The notes: generated by a model not told the origin, from the letters alone. Shown: positions 46,428-57,356, counted from the first letter of the stretch. The stretch: 64,000 bases of DNA from Cervus elaphus (GCF_910594005.1 NC_057841.1:14369001-14433000), one strand, 5' to 3'. Program-made: numbers and translations.

Positions 46428-46527
46428 GGACCTAAAGATTCCAGGTTTCTATGCAATATTGCAAATGTTAGTTACATCTTAGCTTTTAATGTAATCCTAT
46501 CTCCTCCCTGAGGAATATGTATATATG

Positions 46528-46618
46528 TTTAGTTGCTCAGTTGTGTCTGACTCTTTGTGACTCCATGAACCATAGCCCAGCAGGTTCCTCTGTCCATGGG
46601 ATTTCCCTGGCAAGAAAA
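46528..46618 (-). mobile_element. BovA SINE fragment
   Basis: Antisense BovA (TTAGTTGCTCAGTTGTGTCT to ATTTCCCTGGCAAGAAAACT), cut short before the middle of the body and lying in TATATA-rich sequence. Confidence 0.85.
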
Positions 46619-48418
46619 CTATATATATACTCAGCACTTAACAAGAATTATCATCTAGTGAATAATCGAATAGAGAAGCAAAGTTAATCACTAAGTTAGC
46701 CCAAATGAAATCAAAAGAGAATCAAATATCAAAGAACACTGAGGATAAACTCAGAGGTATAGGAATTTTTTTACCAAAAAGAAATACCTAGAAATTCCCA
46801 TTCAAGAAAAGAGTAAAAGATGGCAAAGGAGGGAGAATCAAAAATAGAAATCAGAAAACATTTATGAACTAGTGTAAATAAGGCTAAATGTAGAAGAGCA
46901 GAGTGAGTATCTGAGAATTCATTAGTCTTTGTATTGCTAACAGAGCTGAGTGAGCATGTGCTATAAACAATCTACTACATATAAGGTGGGTGGGGATAGG
47001 TTTGTAAAAAGAACTCAACTCAAAAACTTCTTAATTGCTAATTAAAACTCAGAAGAGTAGCTTGAGATAAAATTTATCTTAGTAGGATAGTGTTAAAGAC
47101 TATGCAAATTGTAAAGGGTTACCTTCTGCTACACCCGATCAGTGGAGGAGGTAACTGGTGAAGGTGGACCAGAATCATAAATCTTCCCCATCTGCTTAAT
47201 AATGCTTCCCAGGGGACACTTGAACTGAATAAACTGCTTTGAGCAAAGAGAACATGTGGGACAAAGGGAATTCTTAAGGTTAAAAAAAACTTAATAGAAC
47301 ACTTTCAGTATATGAAAAAACAACTTTCATTTGAGGAACATCATCCATAAGAGTAGATGGGGCCTCTGTGAAGAATATAAGTGACAAGCTCCTTTACACA
47401 GACATGTAGCTTCTTTGCTTATATGTGCTCTCCTTCAGGTATGTATAAGGCACACAAAGTACAGGAACATTGAGCCACAAAGGTCTAAATTGAATTTAGA
47501 TACTCAGCCCCAGAGCAGAAGATGTAATACTCTTCATCTTGTTATCATAACCTTAAAAAATGCAACATTAGGTAATACCTTGCCTGGTTGTGGTGAAATT
47601 AAGTGAAATGCTGTATGAAAAATGCTTACTAAATGTGATGAAATAATGTGAGTGAAATTTATAGTAGGAGCCTAGGAAATATTAAAGCATATTAAATGAG
47701 TTCTCCTTCTGCCACCATTTTTATTGGCCTGTGAGAGAGGCTAATCTGTCTCCCTCTTTAGTGCCTCTCCTCACTTAAAAACTTGAATCCTGAGAAAGAA
47801 AAGATACACAATTTTATAGCAATGGCAGATTTTTAAATTTTAAATTCAGTTTATGATGAAGAGATGTTGGCACGTTGTAAAAAATATATATGTATAGATA
47901 GTCATAAGCAACATGTAAATTGCTTTCTAGGAGTCCACATATCTCCAATTCTTAATTATTTCATGGACATTTTTGTGACAAGTAGGACATAAAAAAGAAT
48001 TTATGGAAATTAGAAAAGGCTTGCATTATTATTATTACAATAAAAAGACTTTTGATCAGTAAAGTTATTTAGTTTCTGAGAGGACTACAGATGAAAGAAT
48101 TTGAAGAACCAATAAAACATGGTTAAACCTCTGAACATTTTAGTGCTGAGCTATTATTTTTACTTATACTAAAAGACAGCAGGAAATTTAGATATGATAT
48201 ACATAGACTTCAACATTATAATGAACCTGAAATTATACTCATTGTTTCAAGGTCATTCATCAGACTGGCTGTGTAAAACAGACGAACCAATTGCTGAGTT
48301 TTGTTACTTATGGCAAATCTTTGTGTTTCAACTTAAAAAAAAGAGAAGAATCGGTTGCAGAAATAACAGTGCATTATTACTACAAGAGGTTTTTAATAAG
48401 CTAAATTTAATTAGACAG
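46619..48418. other. Mostly unrecognised AT-rich sequence
   Basis: 1.8 kb without a supported gene. 47,565-47,635 faintly resembles a MIR (TACCTTGCCTGGTTGTGGTG, TGAAAAATGCTTA), too weak to annotate separately. Confidence 0.45.
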
Positions 48419-48539
48419 CTTATTATATGCCATTTCCTTCTCCAGGAGATCTTCCCAGACCAGGAATTGAACCCAGGTCTCCTGCATTGTAGGCAGATGC
48501 TTTATCTTTTGAGCCACCAGGGAAGTCCTTATTATATGC
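48419..48539 (-). mobile_element. 3'-truncated Bov-tA SINE with perfect TSD
   Basis: A 97-bp insert (48,431-48,527) holds only the tRNA-like head and the first bases of the BovA body, ending in element sense at GAGAAGGAAATG. It lacks the 3' half and tail. A perfect 12-bp TSD, CTTATTATATGC, lies at 48,419-48,430 and 48,528-48,539, so the shortened form itself inserted. Confidence 0.9.
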
Positions 48540-48948
48540 AAATGTCTTTAAAGTCCAAGAGAAACTTTGGCACCAGATAGTTGACTAAATTTCTTTATTG
48601 ACTGTGTTATTTCCTATTATTAATTATGTTTTCATGTCAAGAATCAATAATCTTGTGCCCGATTCAACCTTATGATTTTCATTGTAGGATTTCCATGGTT
48701 ATTTGAACAGAGTAATCTTGAACATTAACATACAGTCATAATGAAAATATTAAAAAAGAGCAGGTTTAAATTCATGCCATATAATAACTTATAATTCCCT
48801 AACAATAATATAAAACTATTTTTACTATATGCAAAGTAATTTTCACAACAAAATGTGATTAACTTACTTTATATAAAATACTGAAAATTCAAAACCAGAT
48901 GTAGCAGCAACAAAACATCACTTCTCTAGTTTTTTAATCCCTTAATTT
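48540..48948. other. Unrecognised AT-rich sequence
   Basis: No element or exon recognised. Confidence 0.5.
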
Positions 48949-49968
48949 ATGCATGTAATATGTCAGGAAATTTGGAAAACTCAGCAGTGGCCACAGGACT
49001 GGAAAAGGTCAGTTTTCATTCCAATCCCAAGGAAAGGCAATCCCAAAGAATGCTCAAACTACCGCACAATTGCACTCATCTCACACGCTAGTAAAGTAAT
49101 GCTCAAAATTCTCCAAGTCAGGCTTCAGCAATATGTGAACCGTAAACTTCCAGATGTTCAAGCTGATTTTAGAAAAGGCAGAGGAACCAGAGATCATATT
49201 GCCAACATCCGCTGGATCATTGAAAAAGCAAGAGAGTTTCAGAAAAACATCTATTTCTGCTTTATTGTCTATGCCAGAGCCTTTGACTGTGTGGATCACA
49301 ATAAACTGTGGAAAATTCTGAAAGAGATGGGAATACCAGACCACCTGACCCACCTCTTGAGAAACCTATATGCAGGTCAGGAAGCAACAGTTAGAACTGG
49401 ACATGGACCAACAGACTGGTTCCAGATAGGAAAAGGAGTACGTCAAGGTTGTGTATTGTCACCCTGCTTATTTTATTTATATGCGGTGTACATCATGAAA
49501 AACGCTGGGCTGGATGAAGCACAAGCTGGAATCAAGATTGCTGGGAGAAATATCAATAACCTCAGATATGCAGATGGCACCACCCTTATGGCAAAAAGTG
49601 AAGAAGAACTAAAGAGACTCTTGATGAAAGTGAAAGAGGAGAATGAAAAAGTTGGCTTAAAGCTCAACATTCAGAAAACTAAGATCATGGCATCTGGTCC
49701 CATCACTTCATGGGAAATAGATGGGGAAACAGTGGAAACAGTGGCTGATTTTATTTTTCTGGGCTCCAAAATCACTGCAGATGGTGACTGCAGCCATGAA
49801 ATTAAAAGACACTTACTCTTTGGAAGGAAAGTTATGACCAACCTAGACAGCATATTAAATAGCAGAGACATTACTTTGCCAACAAAGGTCCATCTAGTCA
49901 AGGCTATAGTTTTTCCAGTGGTCATCTATGGATGTGAGAGTTGGACTATAAAGAAAGCTGAGTGCTGA
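48949..49968 (+). pseudogene. BovB RT remnant, 339 codons, catalytically dead
   Basis: The longest uninterrupted frame here. It starts at a chance upstream ATG; BovB-derived sequence begins at about residue 4 (VICQEIWKTQQW). RT blocks appear in order: KRSVFIPIPRKGN (residues 19-31), FRKGRGTRDHI, AFDCVDHNKLW (111-121), GKGVRQGCVLSPCLF (161-175) and the catalytic box. Both metal sites are lost: the motif A aspartate is valine 107 (GTC at 49,267-49,269) and the catalytic box reads YADG (Gly210, GGC at 49,576-49,578). A TGA ends it at 49,966-49,968, after which C-terminal homology continues. Openness here reflects recent insertion, not function. Confidence 0.92.
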
Positions 49969-50353
49969 AGAATTGATGCTTTTGAACTGTGGTGTTGGAG
50001 AAGACTCTTGAGAGTCCCTTGGACTGCAAGGAGATTCAACCAGTTCATCCTAAAGGAGATCAGTCCTGGGTGTTCATTGGAAGGACTGATGCTGAAGCTG
50101 AAACTCCAATACTTTAGCCACCTGATGTGAAGAGCTGACTCATTGGAAAAGACCCTGATGCTGGGAAAGATTGAGGGCAGAAGGAGAAGAGGACGACAGA
50201 AGATGAGATGGCTGGATACCATCACCAACTCAATGGACATGAATTTGGGTGGACTCCAGGAGTTGGTGATGGATAGGGAGGCCTGGCATGCTGCGATTCA
50301 TGGGGTTGCAAAGAGTCGGGCATGACTGAGCAACTGAACTGAACTGAACTGAA
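48955..50353 (+). mobile_element. 5'-truncated 1.4-kb BovB LINE
   Basis: Sense BovB from the RT N-terminal region (CAGGAAATTTGGAAAACTCA) to a clean (AACTG)n tail ending at 50,353. It has the longest open frame in the window, but the endonuclease is missing. Confidence 0.94.
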
Positions 50354-50382
50354 TATTTTAAAACTTCTGAAACTTGAATTTG

Positions 50383-50980
50383 TTGTTCAGTTGCTCAGTT
50401 ATGTCTCCTTGCGACCCTGTGGACTGCAGCAAGCCAGGCTTCCCTGTCCTTCACCATCTCCTGGAGCTTACTCAAACATATCCATTGAGTTGGTGATGCC
50501 ATCCTAACATCTTGTCCTCTGTTGTCCCCTTATCCTCCTGCCTTCAATCTTTCCCAGCATCAGGGCCTTTTCCAATGAGTTGGCTCTTCACATCAGGTGG
50601 CCAAAATATTGCAATTTCAGCTTCCACATCTGTTCTTCCAATGAATATTCAGGGTTGATTTCCTTTAGGATTGAGTGGTTTGATCTTGTTGTCCAAGGGA
50701 TTCTCCAGAGTGTTCTCCTGCACCACAGTTCAAAGGAATCAATTCTTCAGTGCTGTCTTTTTTATTGTCCAGTTCCCACATCTGTACATGACTTCTGGAG
50801 AAACTATAGCTTTCACTATACGGACCTTTGTTGGCAAAGTAATGTCTCTGCTTTTTAATATGCTGTCTAGGTTGGTCATAGCTCTTCTTTCAAGGAGCAA
50901 GTGTCTTTAATTTCATGACTGCAGTCACCATCTGTAGTGATTTTGGAGCCAAAGAATATAAAGTCTGTCACGGTTCCCAC
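50383..50980 (-). mobile_element. 5'-truncated BovB, tail to tail with its neighbour
   Basis: Antisense BovB 3' end of 0.6 kb from TGTTCAGTTGCTCAGTTATG to TAAAGTCTGTCACGGTTCC. Its tail is 30 bp from the tail of the sense copy. It is more diverged (missing blocks near 50,400) and probably older. Confidence 0.9.
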
Positions 50981-51134
50981 TGAATACATCTCAATAAATT
51001 TCTAGGTCTATTGGAAGTTGTGTCCCCCTTCCTTTCATAAAGATACTGTATAATTAATAAATGACTTATAATCCAAAACACAATTATTATACCAAATGAG
51101 AAATGTCATTTTAGTAGAGTATATCCAATATGAC

Positions 51135-51338
51135 AGGTGGTGCTAGTGGCGAAGAATCCGCCTGCCAATGTAGGAGGCATAAGAGATGCTGGCTCCATTC
51201 CTAGGTTAGGAAGATCCCCTGGAGAAAGGAACAGCTACCCACTCCAGTGTTCTTGCCTGGAGAATCCCATGGACAGGGGAGCCTGGTTGGCTCCAGTCCA
51301 TAGGATCACAAATAGTGGGACATGACTGAAGTGATGTA
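51135..51338 (+). mobile_element. Bov-tA SINE
   Basis: Head (GGTGGTGCTAGTGGCGAAGA), body (CCACTCCAGTGTTCTTGCCT) and end (GTGGGACATGACTGAAGTGA). AATATGA on both sides may be a remnant TSD. Confidence 0.9.
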
Positions 51339-52089
51339 ATATGAACACACCCATTATGACACTCCTAGGTGGATATCAGCATTCTGGGGGTTCCTGTATT
51401 TATAATATCGTTAAGACACTGAGCTGAAACACTACTTTACATGCTGTGGAGATTTGTGATAACCAGGGCTTTGTGAGGAACAGTTGGGAAGTAAGTTTAG
51501 GATGTGGCGAAGTTTAGGATCAGCCAGACTACAAGTTATTCTTCCTATTTTATCTACCCTTAGTCACTGGTTTGGGTTTTGGGTCCTGATATTGTCTTTT
51601 GCCAGTTACCTTTGTTGCACACTCATGCACTCACTTTTTCCTAAACCCCCCAAGATTTAACTATGAAGAACATCTTTATTGAAATGTATGGACATAATTG
51701 GAATGTAATCTTATTCCATTCAATAAACAACTTCAAATTTAATGTAACCTCTAAATCTAGTTGTCATTTTTGAATGCATAGTGTTTCTTTCTTGTTTGTT
51801 TCTCAGTATTTCTTAAAATCTTGGCATGCTTCTAGGTGCCTAGCATCTTTCTGTTGTTACTGGGTTCCTTATACTGTCTTTCTCCTTTGCTTCCTCTAGA
51901 ATTTAGGATTTTTCTTATATTAATTTATTTCCTAATCATCTCCTCCATACACATAATACAGACAGGGTGAAAATACTAATTCTCACCATACACTGTCTCC
52001 CTGAAAAATTCTTTAAATATGAAGATATACATAAGCTAAGGTAAAGAGATGAAACAAGATATACATGTACATAGGAATCTTAGAGCTGA
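51339..52089. other. Unrecognised sequence
   Basis: No element or exon recognised. Confidence 0.5.
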
Positions 52090-53515
52090 ACGGCCTAAAT
52101 TAGTATCAGGCAACATAGACTGTAGGAAAAGAAATATGAATAGAAACAAAGATATATTCAGTGGTGTTGAAAGAGCCTATATGCTAGATGAAGGGATCAA
52201 TTATAAATGTATATGCATCTTATAACAGGGTTTTCAGATATATGAAGCCAAATCTGATAAAATTAAAAGATACTTAAATAATTTCCTAATTACACTCAGA
52301 TATTTCATTTCGGCAATCCCAATAAATGAAAAAAAAATGTAGAAACCCAGAAGTTTTATAGAAGTCTTTGAACAACACTTTTACTTATAAAACACTTACA
52401 GAACAGTCCATCCAGGCACAGTCACTGAATGTGCATCCTTTTCAAGTAGGCATAAAGCTGACCAAGGAGAGAACCAATGCTAGGCCATAAAACAAAGGCC
52501 CATGAATGCTAAAAGATTCAAATCTTATAAAATGTATTACCTAATCACAAAGGAACTTAATTAGGAATAAACAACAGGAAAAAATTAGGAAACCTCCATT
52601 TAGGAAATAAATAGAAAATATATGTTCAAATAACCTGTGTGTCAAAGAAAAAAATTTCAAGAAAAATTAGAAAATATCATGATCAATTTCAACATATTCG
52701 AACTTCTGTGATGCAGCTAGAGAATTGGAAGAAATTTTATTGTTTGAGATGCTGATATTATAAAGGATGCAAGATTTCAGATTGATAATCTAAATCCAAA
52801 GACATTTTATTAAACTGCAAGATGTTAAATATGAGGCAAAATCCTTCATGTATCTAGGCAAAAGGCCAAATAACATGAGTACAAAAGGAACTAGACTAGA
52901 ATCAGACTTTTGAAAATCAGCATATCAAGCAAGGCAACAACAGAACAGCATTTTAAAAAAATTAGTCAAAGAAGGTGTGAACCAAGTATTTTACATCAAA
53001 CCAATTTTCTTCCAAATATCAAAATTACAGAAAATATTAATATTTCAAGTTTTAATATGTAAGTACTTAGGGAATTCTGCATCCATCAATGAGATTCATG
53101 AAACAAGATGATAACTGGGAAAATCTAAGCAAAAGAAGGATGGTTACCATTTCTAACCTTCTGGTCTAGAAATGGACACATATAACAAAAGAATAAGTGA
53201 AGATGAAGATGGATGAGTAATTTACAAATATTATGCATTGAAATAAATGTTAATTAACAAAGGTTATGTATTGTATATGGGTGATATATAGATTAGAGGA
53301 TACTATATAAAATGTATAAACCATAGAGCAAAATGCTCAGGGAGTAAACAGGGAACTAATGGCATCAAGAAGTTATAAATACAATGGCAATTACAGAACA
53401 CCAATACAAACTACCTAAATTAAAAATAAACAAATAAAAGAGAATGCACAACTAATAGAGAATCATAGAAAATGTCACAAATGAAGCATGCAAAATGTTA
53501 CAAAATATACATAAA
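52090..53515 (+). mobile_element. Ancient L1M-type LINE fossil
   Basis: Blocks in order recall an old mammalian L1: the TTATAAATGTATATGCATCT stretch, TTTGAACAACACTTTTACTT, TCTTTTCAAGTAGG-like TGCATCCTTTTCAAGTAGGC, CTAGGCCATAAAACAAAGGC, TCACAAAGGAACTTAATTAG, GATGCAGCTAGAG, then a 3' region with AGACTTTTGAAAATCAGCAT and CAAGCAAGGCAACAACAGAA. The first half corresponds to the endonuclease part of ORF2, the second half to sequence normally far downstream, so an internal deletion is likely. No open frame survives. The subfamily is not assignable by eye. Confidence 0.7.
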
Positions 53516-53521
53516 GTTTTA

Positions 53522-53737
53522 CGGGCTTCCCTAGTGGCTCAGTTGGGAAAGAATCTGCCTGCAATGCAAAAGACCTGGATTCAATCCCCAGATTGGAGAT
53601 TAAACCCATGGAGAAGGAAATAGCAACCCACTCCAGTACTCTTGCCTCCAGAATCCCATGGACAGAGGAGCCGGGCAGGCTACAGTCTATGGGATGGCGA
53701 AGAGTCGGACACGACTGTGCAACTTTCACTTTCACCA
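53522..53737 (+). mobile_element. Bov-tA SINE
   Basis: Head (GGGCTTCCCTAGTGGCTCAG), body and a CAACTTTCACTTTCACC tail. It abuts an antisense BovB end at 53,739. Confidence 0.92.
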
Positions 53738-53738
53738 T

Positions 53739-53913
53739 CAGTTCAGTTCAGTCGTTCAGTTGTGTCCAACTCTGCGACCCCATGGACTGCAGCACGCCAG
53801 GCCTCCTTGTCCATCACCCACTCCCGGAGCTTACCCAAACTTATGTCCATTGGGTCAGTGATGCCATCCAACCATCTCATCCTCTGTCATCCCCTTCTCC
53901 TCCCACCCTCAGT
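53739..53913 (-). mobile_element. BovB 3' end
   Basis: Antisense BovB tail, CAGTTCAGTTCAGTCGTTCA through CATCTCATCCTCTGTCATCC to CTCCTCCCACCC, where it is truncated. No coding sequence. Confidence 0.9.
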
Positions 53914-53939
53914 GTAAAGTATTATAATAATTATATAGT

Positions 53940-54189
53940 ATATATTATACATGGGGCTTTCTTGGTGGCTCAGATGATAAGGAATCCACCTGCAATGCAG
54001 GGGCCGCAGGAGACATGGGTTCAATTCCCGGGTCTGGAAGATCCCCTGAAGGAGGGCATGATAACCCATTATAGTATTCTTAATTGGAGAATCCCACAGA
54101 CAGAGAAGCTTGGTGGGCTACAGTCCATAGAGTGGTAAAGAGTCAGACACGACTGAAGTGACTGCGCATGCACATACAATATATTATAC
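53940..54189 (+). mobile_element. Full-length Bov-tA SINE with TSD
   Basis: Element 53,951-54,178 with a small insertion in the head (GGGGCCGCAGG). The perfect 11-bp TSD is ATATATTATAC at 53,940-53,950 and 54,179-54,189. Confidence 0.93.
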
Positions 54190-54243
54190 CCAGCATTATA
54201 TAACACACACAACCTTTTACATAATACAGTATTTGCTATTGTT

Positions 54244-54447
54244 GTTTAGTTGCTGAGTCGTGTTTGACTCTTTGAGACCCCATGGGCTGTAACCTGTGAG
54301 ACTCCTCCATCCATGGGATTTCCCAGGTAAGAACAGTGGAGTCGGTTGCTCTTTCCTTCTCCAGGGGATCTTCCTGACCCAGGGATCAAACCAGCCTCTC
54401 CTGCAGTGGCAGGCAGATTCTTTACCACTGAACCACTCGGGAAGCCC
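54244..54447 (-). mobile_element. Bov-tA SINE
   Basis: Antisense BovA body (TTTAGTTGCTGAGTCGTGTT) and tRNA-like head (GATCAAACCAGCCTCTCCTG to ACCACTCGGGAAGCCC). Confidence 0.92.
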
Positions 54448-54785
54448 ACTATAGTATTATGATATATTAAATATTACAATCATATAACACTATGATAATG
54501 TTGACAACAAACATGTGAGTGAGAATAAATTTTAATAGGCTTAACCCACATATTAAATGACAAAAAATTTCATTGTGTCTTACAAAACAAAATCTACAGC
54601 AAAGTAGGATAAATCAATTCTACCAGGCATAAGGAAACCAAAAGGGAATAGAGGTTCTGGTATCAGTACAAGTGAAATTCAAGCTGTAAGCCATTAAGTA
54701 TGAAGAGAAGAGCGCTTGTTTTCCCTGGAGAGGCACTCTGAGTTGTCTACACTTGTGGTACCTACATTTATTTATTACATTAACT
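54448..54785. other. Unrecognised AT-rich sequence
   Basis: No element or exon recognised. Confidence 0.5.
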
Positions 54786-55012
54786 ATTTCCATGATGGGC
54801 TTCCCTTGCAGATCAGTCGGTAAAGAATCTGCTTGCAATGCAGGAGACTGGGGTTCGATTCCTGGGTTGAGAAGGGAATGGCAACCCACTCCAGTAATCT
54901 TGCCAGATAATTCCATGGACAGAGGAGCCTGGCATGTTACAGTCCATGGAGCTGCAAGAGTCGGACATGAATTAGCAACTAAATCACCAATCATCATCAT
55001 CATTTCCATGAT
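54786..55012 (+). mobile_element. Full-length Bov-tA SINE with TSD
   Basis: Element 54,797-55,001 with a short deletion after the head and an (ATC)n tail (CAATCATCATCATC). The perfect 11-bp TSD is ATTTCCATGAT at 54,786-54,796 and 55,002-55,012. Confidence 0.94.
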
Positions 55013-55194
55013 AGTCTAAAGTTGCACACTATCAGAATTTAGAAGGCAGAGCACTACCCTCTAGTTCTGTTCATAAACCCCTCCATTAATTCAGCTTCTC
55101 CCAACTCATGGGGAGAAATGCCCATACAAGGCTCAGGAACACTTTGCCTTGGTTCCTTTTATTTCTTCAAGGCCAAATAGTATATAAGTTTATA

Positions 55195-55342
55195 TATTTC
55201 ACATATGTATATGTGTATATATAATGTATGTGTATACACATATACATACATTCATCTATCTATATGTGTATATAGAATATATGTGTATACACATATACAG
55301 AGATGAAATATGTATGTGTATATTTATATATATACACATATC
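55195..55342 (+). repeat. Imperfect (TATG/TATA)n tract
   Basis: Repeated CATATGTATATGTGTATATA-type units, partly palindromic, rich in alternating purine-pyrimidine steps. Confidence 0.85.
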
Positions 55343-55386
55343 TGGAGAAGGAAATGGCAACCCACTCCAGTATATATATATATATG
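55343..55386 (+). mobile_element. BovA stub running into (TA)n
   Basis: TGGAGAAGGAAATGGCAACC then CACTCCAGTATATATATATA: about 30 bp of sense BovA ending in a TA repeat. Confidence 0.8.
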
Positions 55387-55583
55387 AAAGTGTTAGTAGC
55401 TCAGTTGTGTCCAACTCTTTGAAACCCCATGGACTCTAGTCCACCAGTCTCTTCTGTTCATGGGATTCTCCAGGCAAGAATACTGGAGTGGGTAGACATT
55501 CCCCTTATCCAGGGTATCTTCCCAACTCAGTGACTGAACCTGTGTCTCCCACATCTTTTACCATCTGAACCACCAGTGAAGCC
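55385..55583 (-). mobile_element. Bov-tA SINE between microsatellites
   Basis: Antisense body (GAAAGTGTTAGTAGCTCAGT) and head (ACCATCTGAACCACCAGTGA), flanked by (TA)n on the left and (TG)n on the right. Confidence 0.9.
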
Positions 55584-55584
55584 T

Positions 55585-55585
<1 letters not shown>

Positions 55586-55640
<55 letters not shown>
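55586..55640 (+). repeat. (TG)27 microsatellite
   Basis: Essentially uninterrupted TG repeats of about 55 bp directly after a Bov-tA SINE; likely polymorphic. Confidence 0.95.
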
Positions 55641-55643
<3 letters not shown>

Positions 55644-56576
55644 TGTGTTTGACAAGCATGGAGACTATATTAATTTTATAAGTCCTGAAAATTTCCAAGT
55701 AGATTTGCATGTTATTAAGTGCATTTTGTGGGAAATGTAAACGATATATTATGAACTGGGGTGAAAAATATTAGCCTATTGCTTTCTACAGACTAGGCAA
55801 TTCAAATACAAGAAAATCAAGATCTTATATGATTAAGAGAAACATTATTTTTATAAATAGAATGTAACCAAAGTAACATCATTGCAAAACTTGAAGAACA
55901 GCTGCAGAATTTTTTTGTTTTCTAACTTCTACATCACAAATAAGTATTTAAGTCTAGGGAGATTTGTTATTATGTAGGATTTTAATTTAAAGACAAAGTT
56001 ATTACTCTTAACCAAAATAAATTTAAAGCAGCCTCAGCAAGCCAAGTGCTGTACCTCACTTGGGCAAATTTTTGACAAGCGGTCAAAATTGTCCTGGAAT
56101 TCTAAGAAGGAATTAGAATAAGAAGGAATTGGAAACAGCATATTTCATGATTTATTACTATTAAGCACAGAAATTTACATAGCATACACACACACACACA
56201 AACCACTCTTAATGATGAGTACTATGTATTTCAGATGGGCAGCATCACCACACTGTTTCTACCACAGCTGAAATATTCTGTCAGCTCTTCTGCTCTAAAC
56301 CACTCCCACTGCTTTCCCTCAGATTAATGAGGAAAGCTCACTTCAAAGTGAGCTCTGCTTAGAATTTTGATCTGACAAGATGCTTTCTGTACAGTGGATT
56401 TGGGATTAGCTGATTTACTGTCTTTAATTTTCAGCTACATTATCTACAAAAGAAAGAATTTCAATTGAATATTTTGAGTGAAGCCAGAAAATATATATAT
56501 ACTTTTATTACAGAATCTGTGTAATTTTGATTCTCCTAAAACATCCTTCAAAGAGTTACCAAGTTGACACTGTCTT
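55641..56576. other. Unrecognised AT-rich sequence
   Basis: No element or exon recognised beyond a short (CA)n near 56,186-56,200. Confidence 0.5.
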
Positions 56577-56757
56577 GTAGTTGTTAAGTCATGTCTGACC
56601 CTTTGTTACCCCATGGACTGTAGCATGTCAGGCTTCCCCGTCCTTCACCATCTCCCGGAACTTGCTCAAACTTCACTTTCATTGAGTCGGTGATGCCATC
56701 CAACCATCTCATCCTCTGTCATCCCCTTCTCCTCCTTCCTTCAATCTTTCCCAGCTC
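56577..56757 (-). mobile_element. BovB 3' end
   Basis: Antisense, TTGTTAAGTCATGTCTGACC to CCTTCAATCTTTCCCAGC, truncated at both ends of the usual tail region; the (AACTGA)n is gone. Confidence 0.88.
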
Positions 56758-57288
56758 TATTTCAAGGGTAGGTAGGAGAATTTTTTCACTGCTCCTTTAC
56801 CCCTATAATGGAAACCTATTTGTAAGTTAGTGAAAAGAGTTATTAAAAATAAAGAATTGTTGATTGATTCAAGGTGAAGTAGTTCCTATATCTTTCTCTT
56901 CTGCTCAGAATAAACATTAGAGCTAGGGGTGCTCTCCCCAAGTTGGCTATCTAGCAAGACTACTGCTTTGTAAATGTACCTATTCTTATATTTCATCACC
57001 TGAACAATAGCAATAACATTAGCCTAAACCTAGCAATGAATGTTCATATAAACTAAATACTTCTACCCCCAAACATGAGAAAAAAATCTGTAGCTGTATA
57101 ATTCTGCAGTTATTATTCATATTTAAGAGCTCAATCACAGCTCTTCTTTTACACCCTGAAATTAAATATTAAATTTATATAATTCAATTTGCATTTAATT
57201 ATATAATTTATTACAATTTCAACACAATTTGCATTAGATGGGATAATTTACAAAATGGAAAATATGGTTAATATATAATAACTTACTA
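56758..57288. other. Unrecognised AT-rich sequence
   Basis: No element or exon recognised. Confidence 0.5.
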
Positions 57289-57289
57289 T

Positions 57290-57319
57290 TATATATATAT
57301 ATATATATATATATACACC

Positions 57320-57354
<35 letters not shown>
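57290..57354 (+). repeat. (AT)n(AC)n compound microsatellite
   Basis: About 13 AT units (57,290-57,315) then about 17 AC units (57,321-57,354). Confidence 0.95.

Positions 57355-57356
<2 letters not shown>

Larger units (their letters stand above)
43622..46461 (-). mobile_element. Near-complete BovB LINE, leader missing
   Basis: Antisense BovB of 2.8 kb from a clean (AACTGA)n tail (CAGTTCAGTTCAGTTCAGTC) to just upstream of the ORF start (CCAGGTTTCTATGCAATATT). It spans the C-terminal region, RT and endonuclease, and has the least broken coding region in the window, though in several frames. Its 5' end stops where the outer 13-18 kb copy continues into the leader. Confidence 0.93.

Noticed and set aside
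53593..54138. 181-codon frame
   Set aside because: It reads through Bov-tA, BovB tail and a second Bov-tA; composite of repeat consensus.
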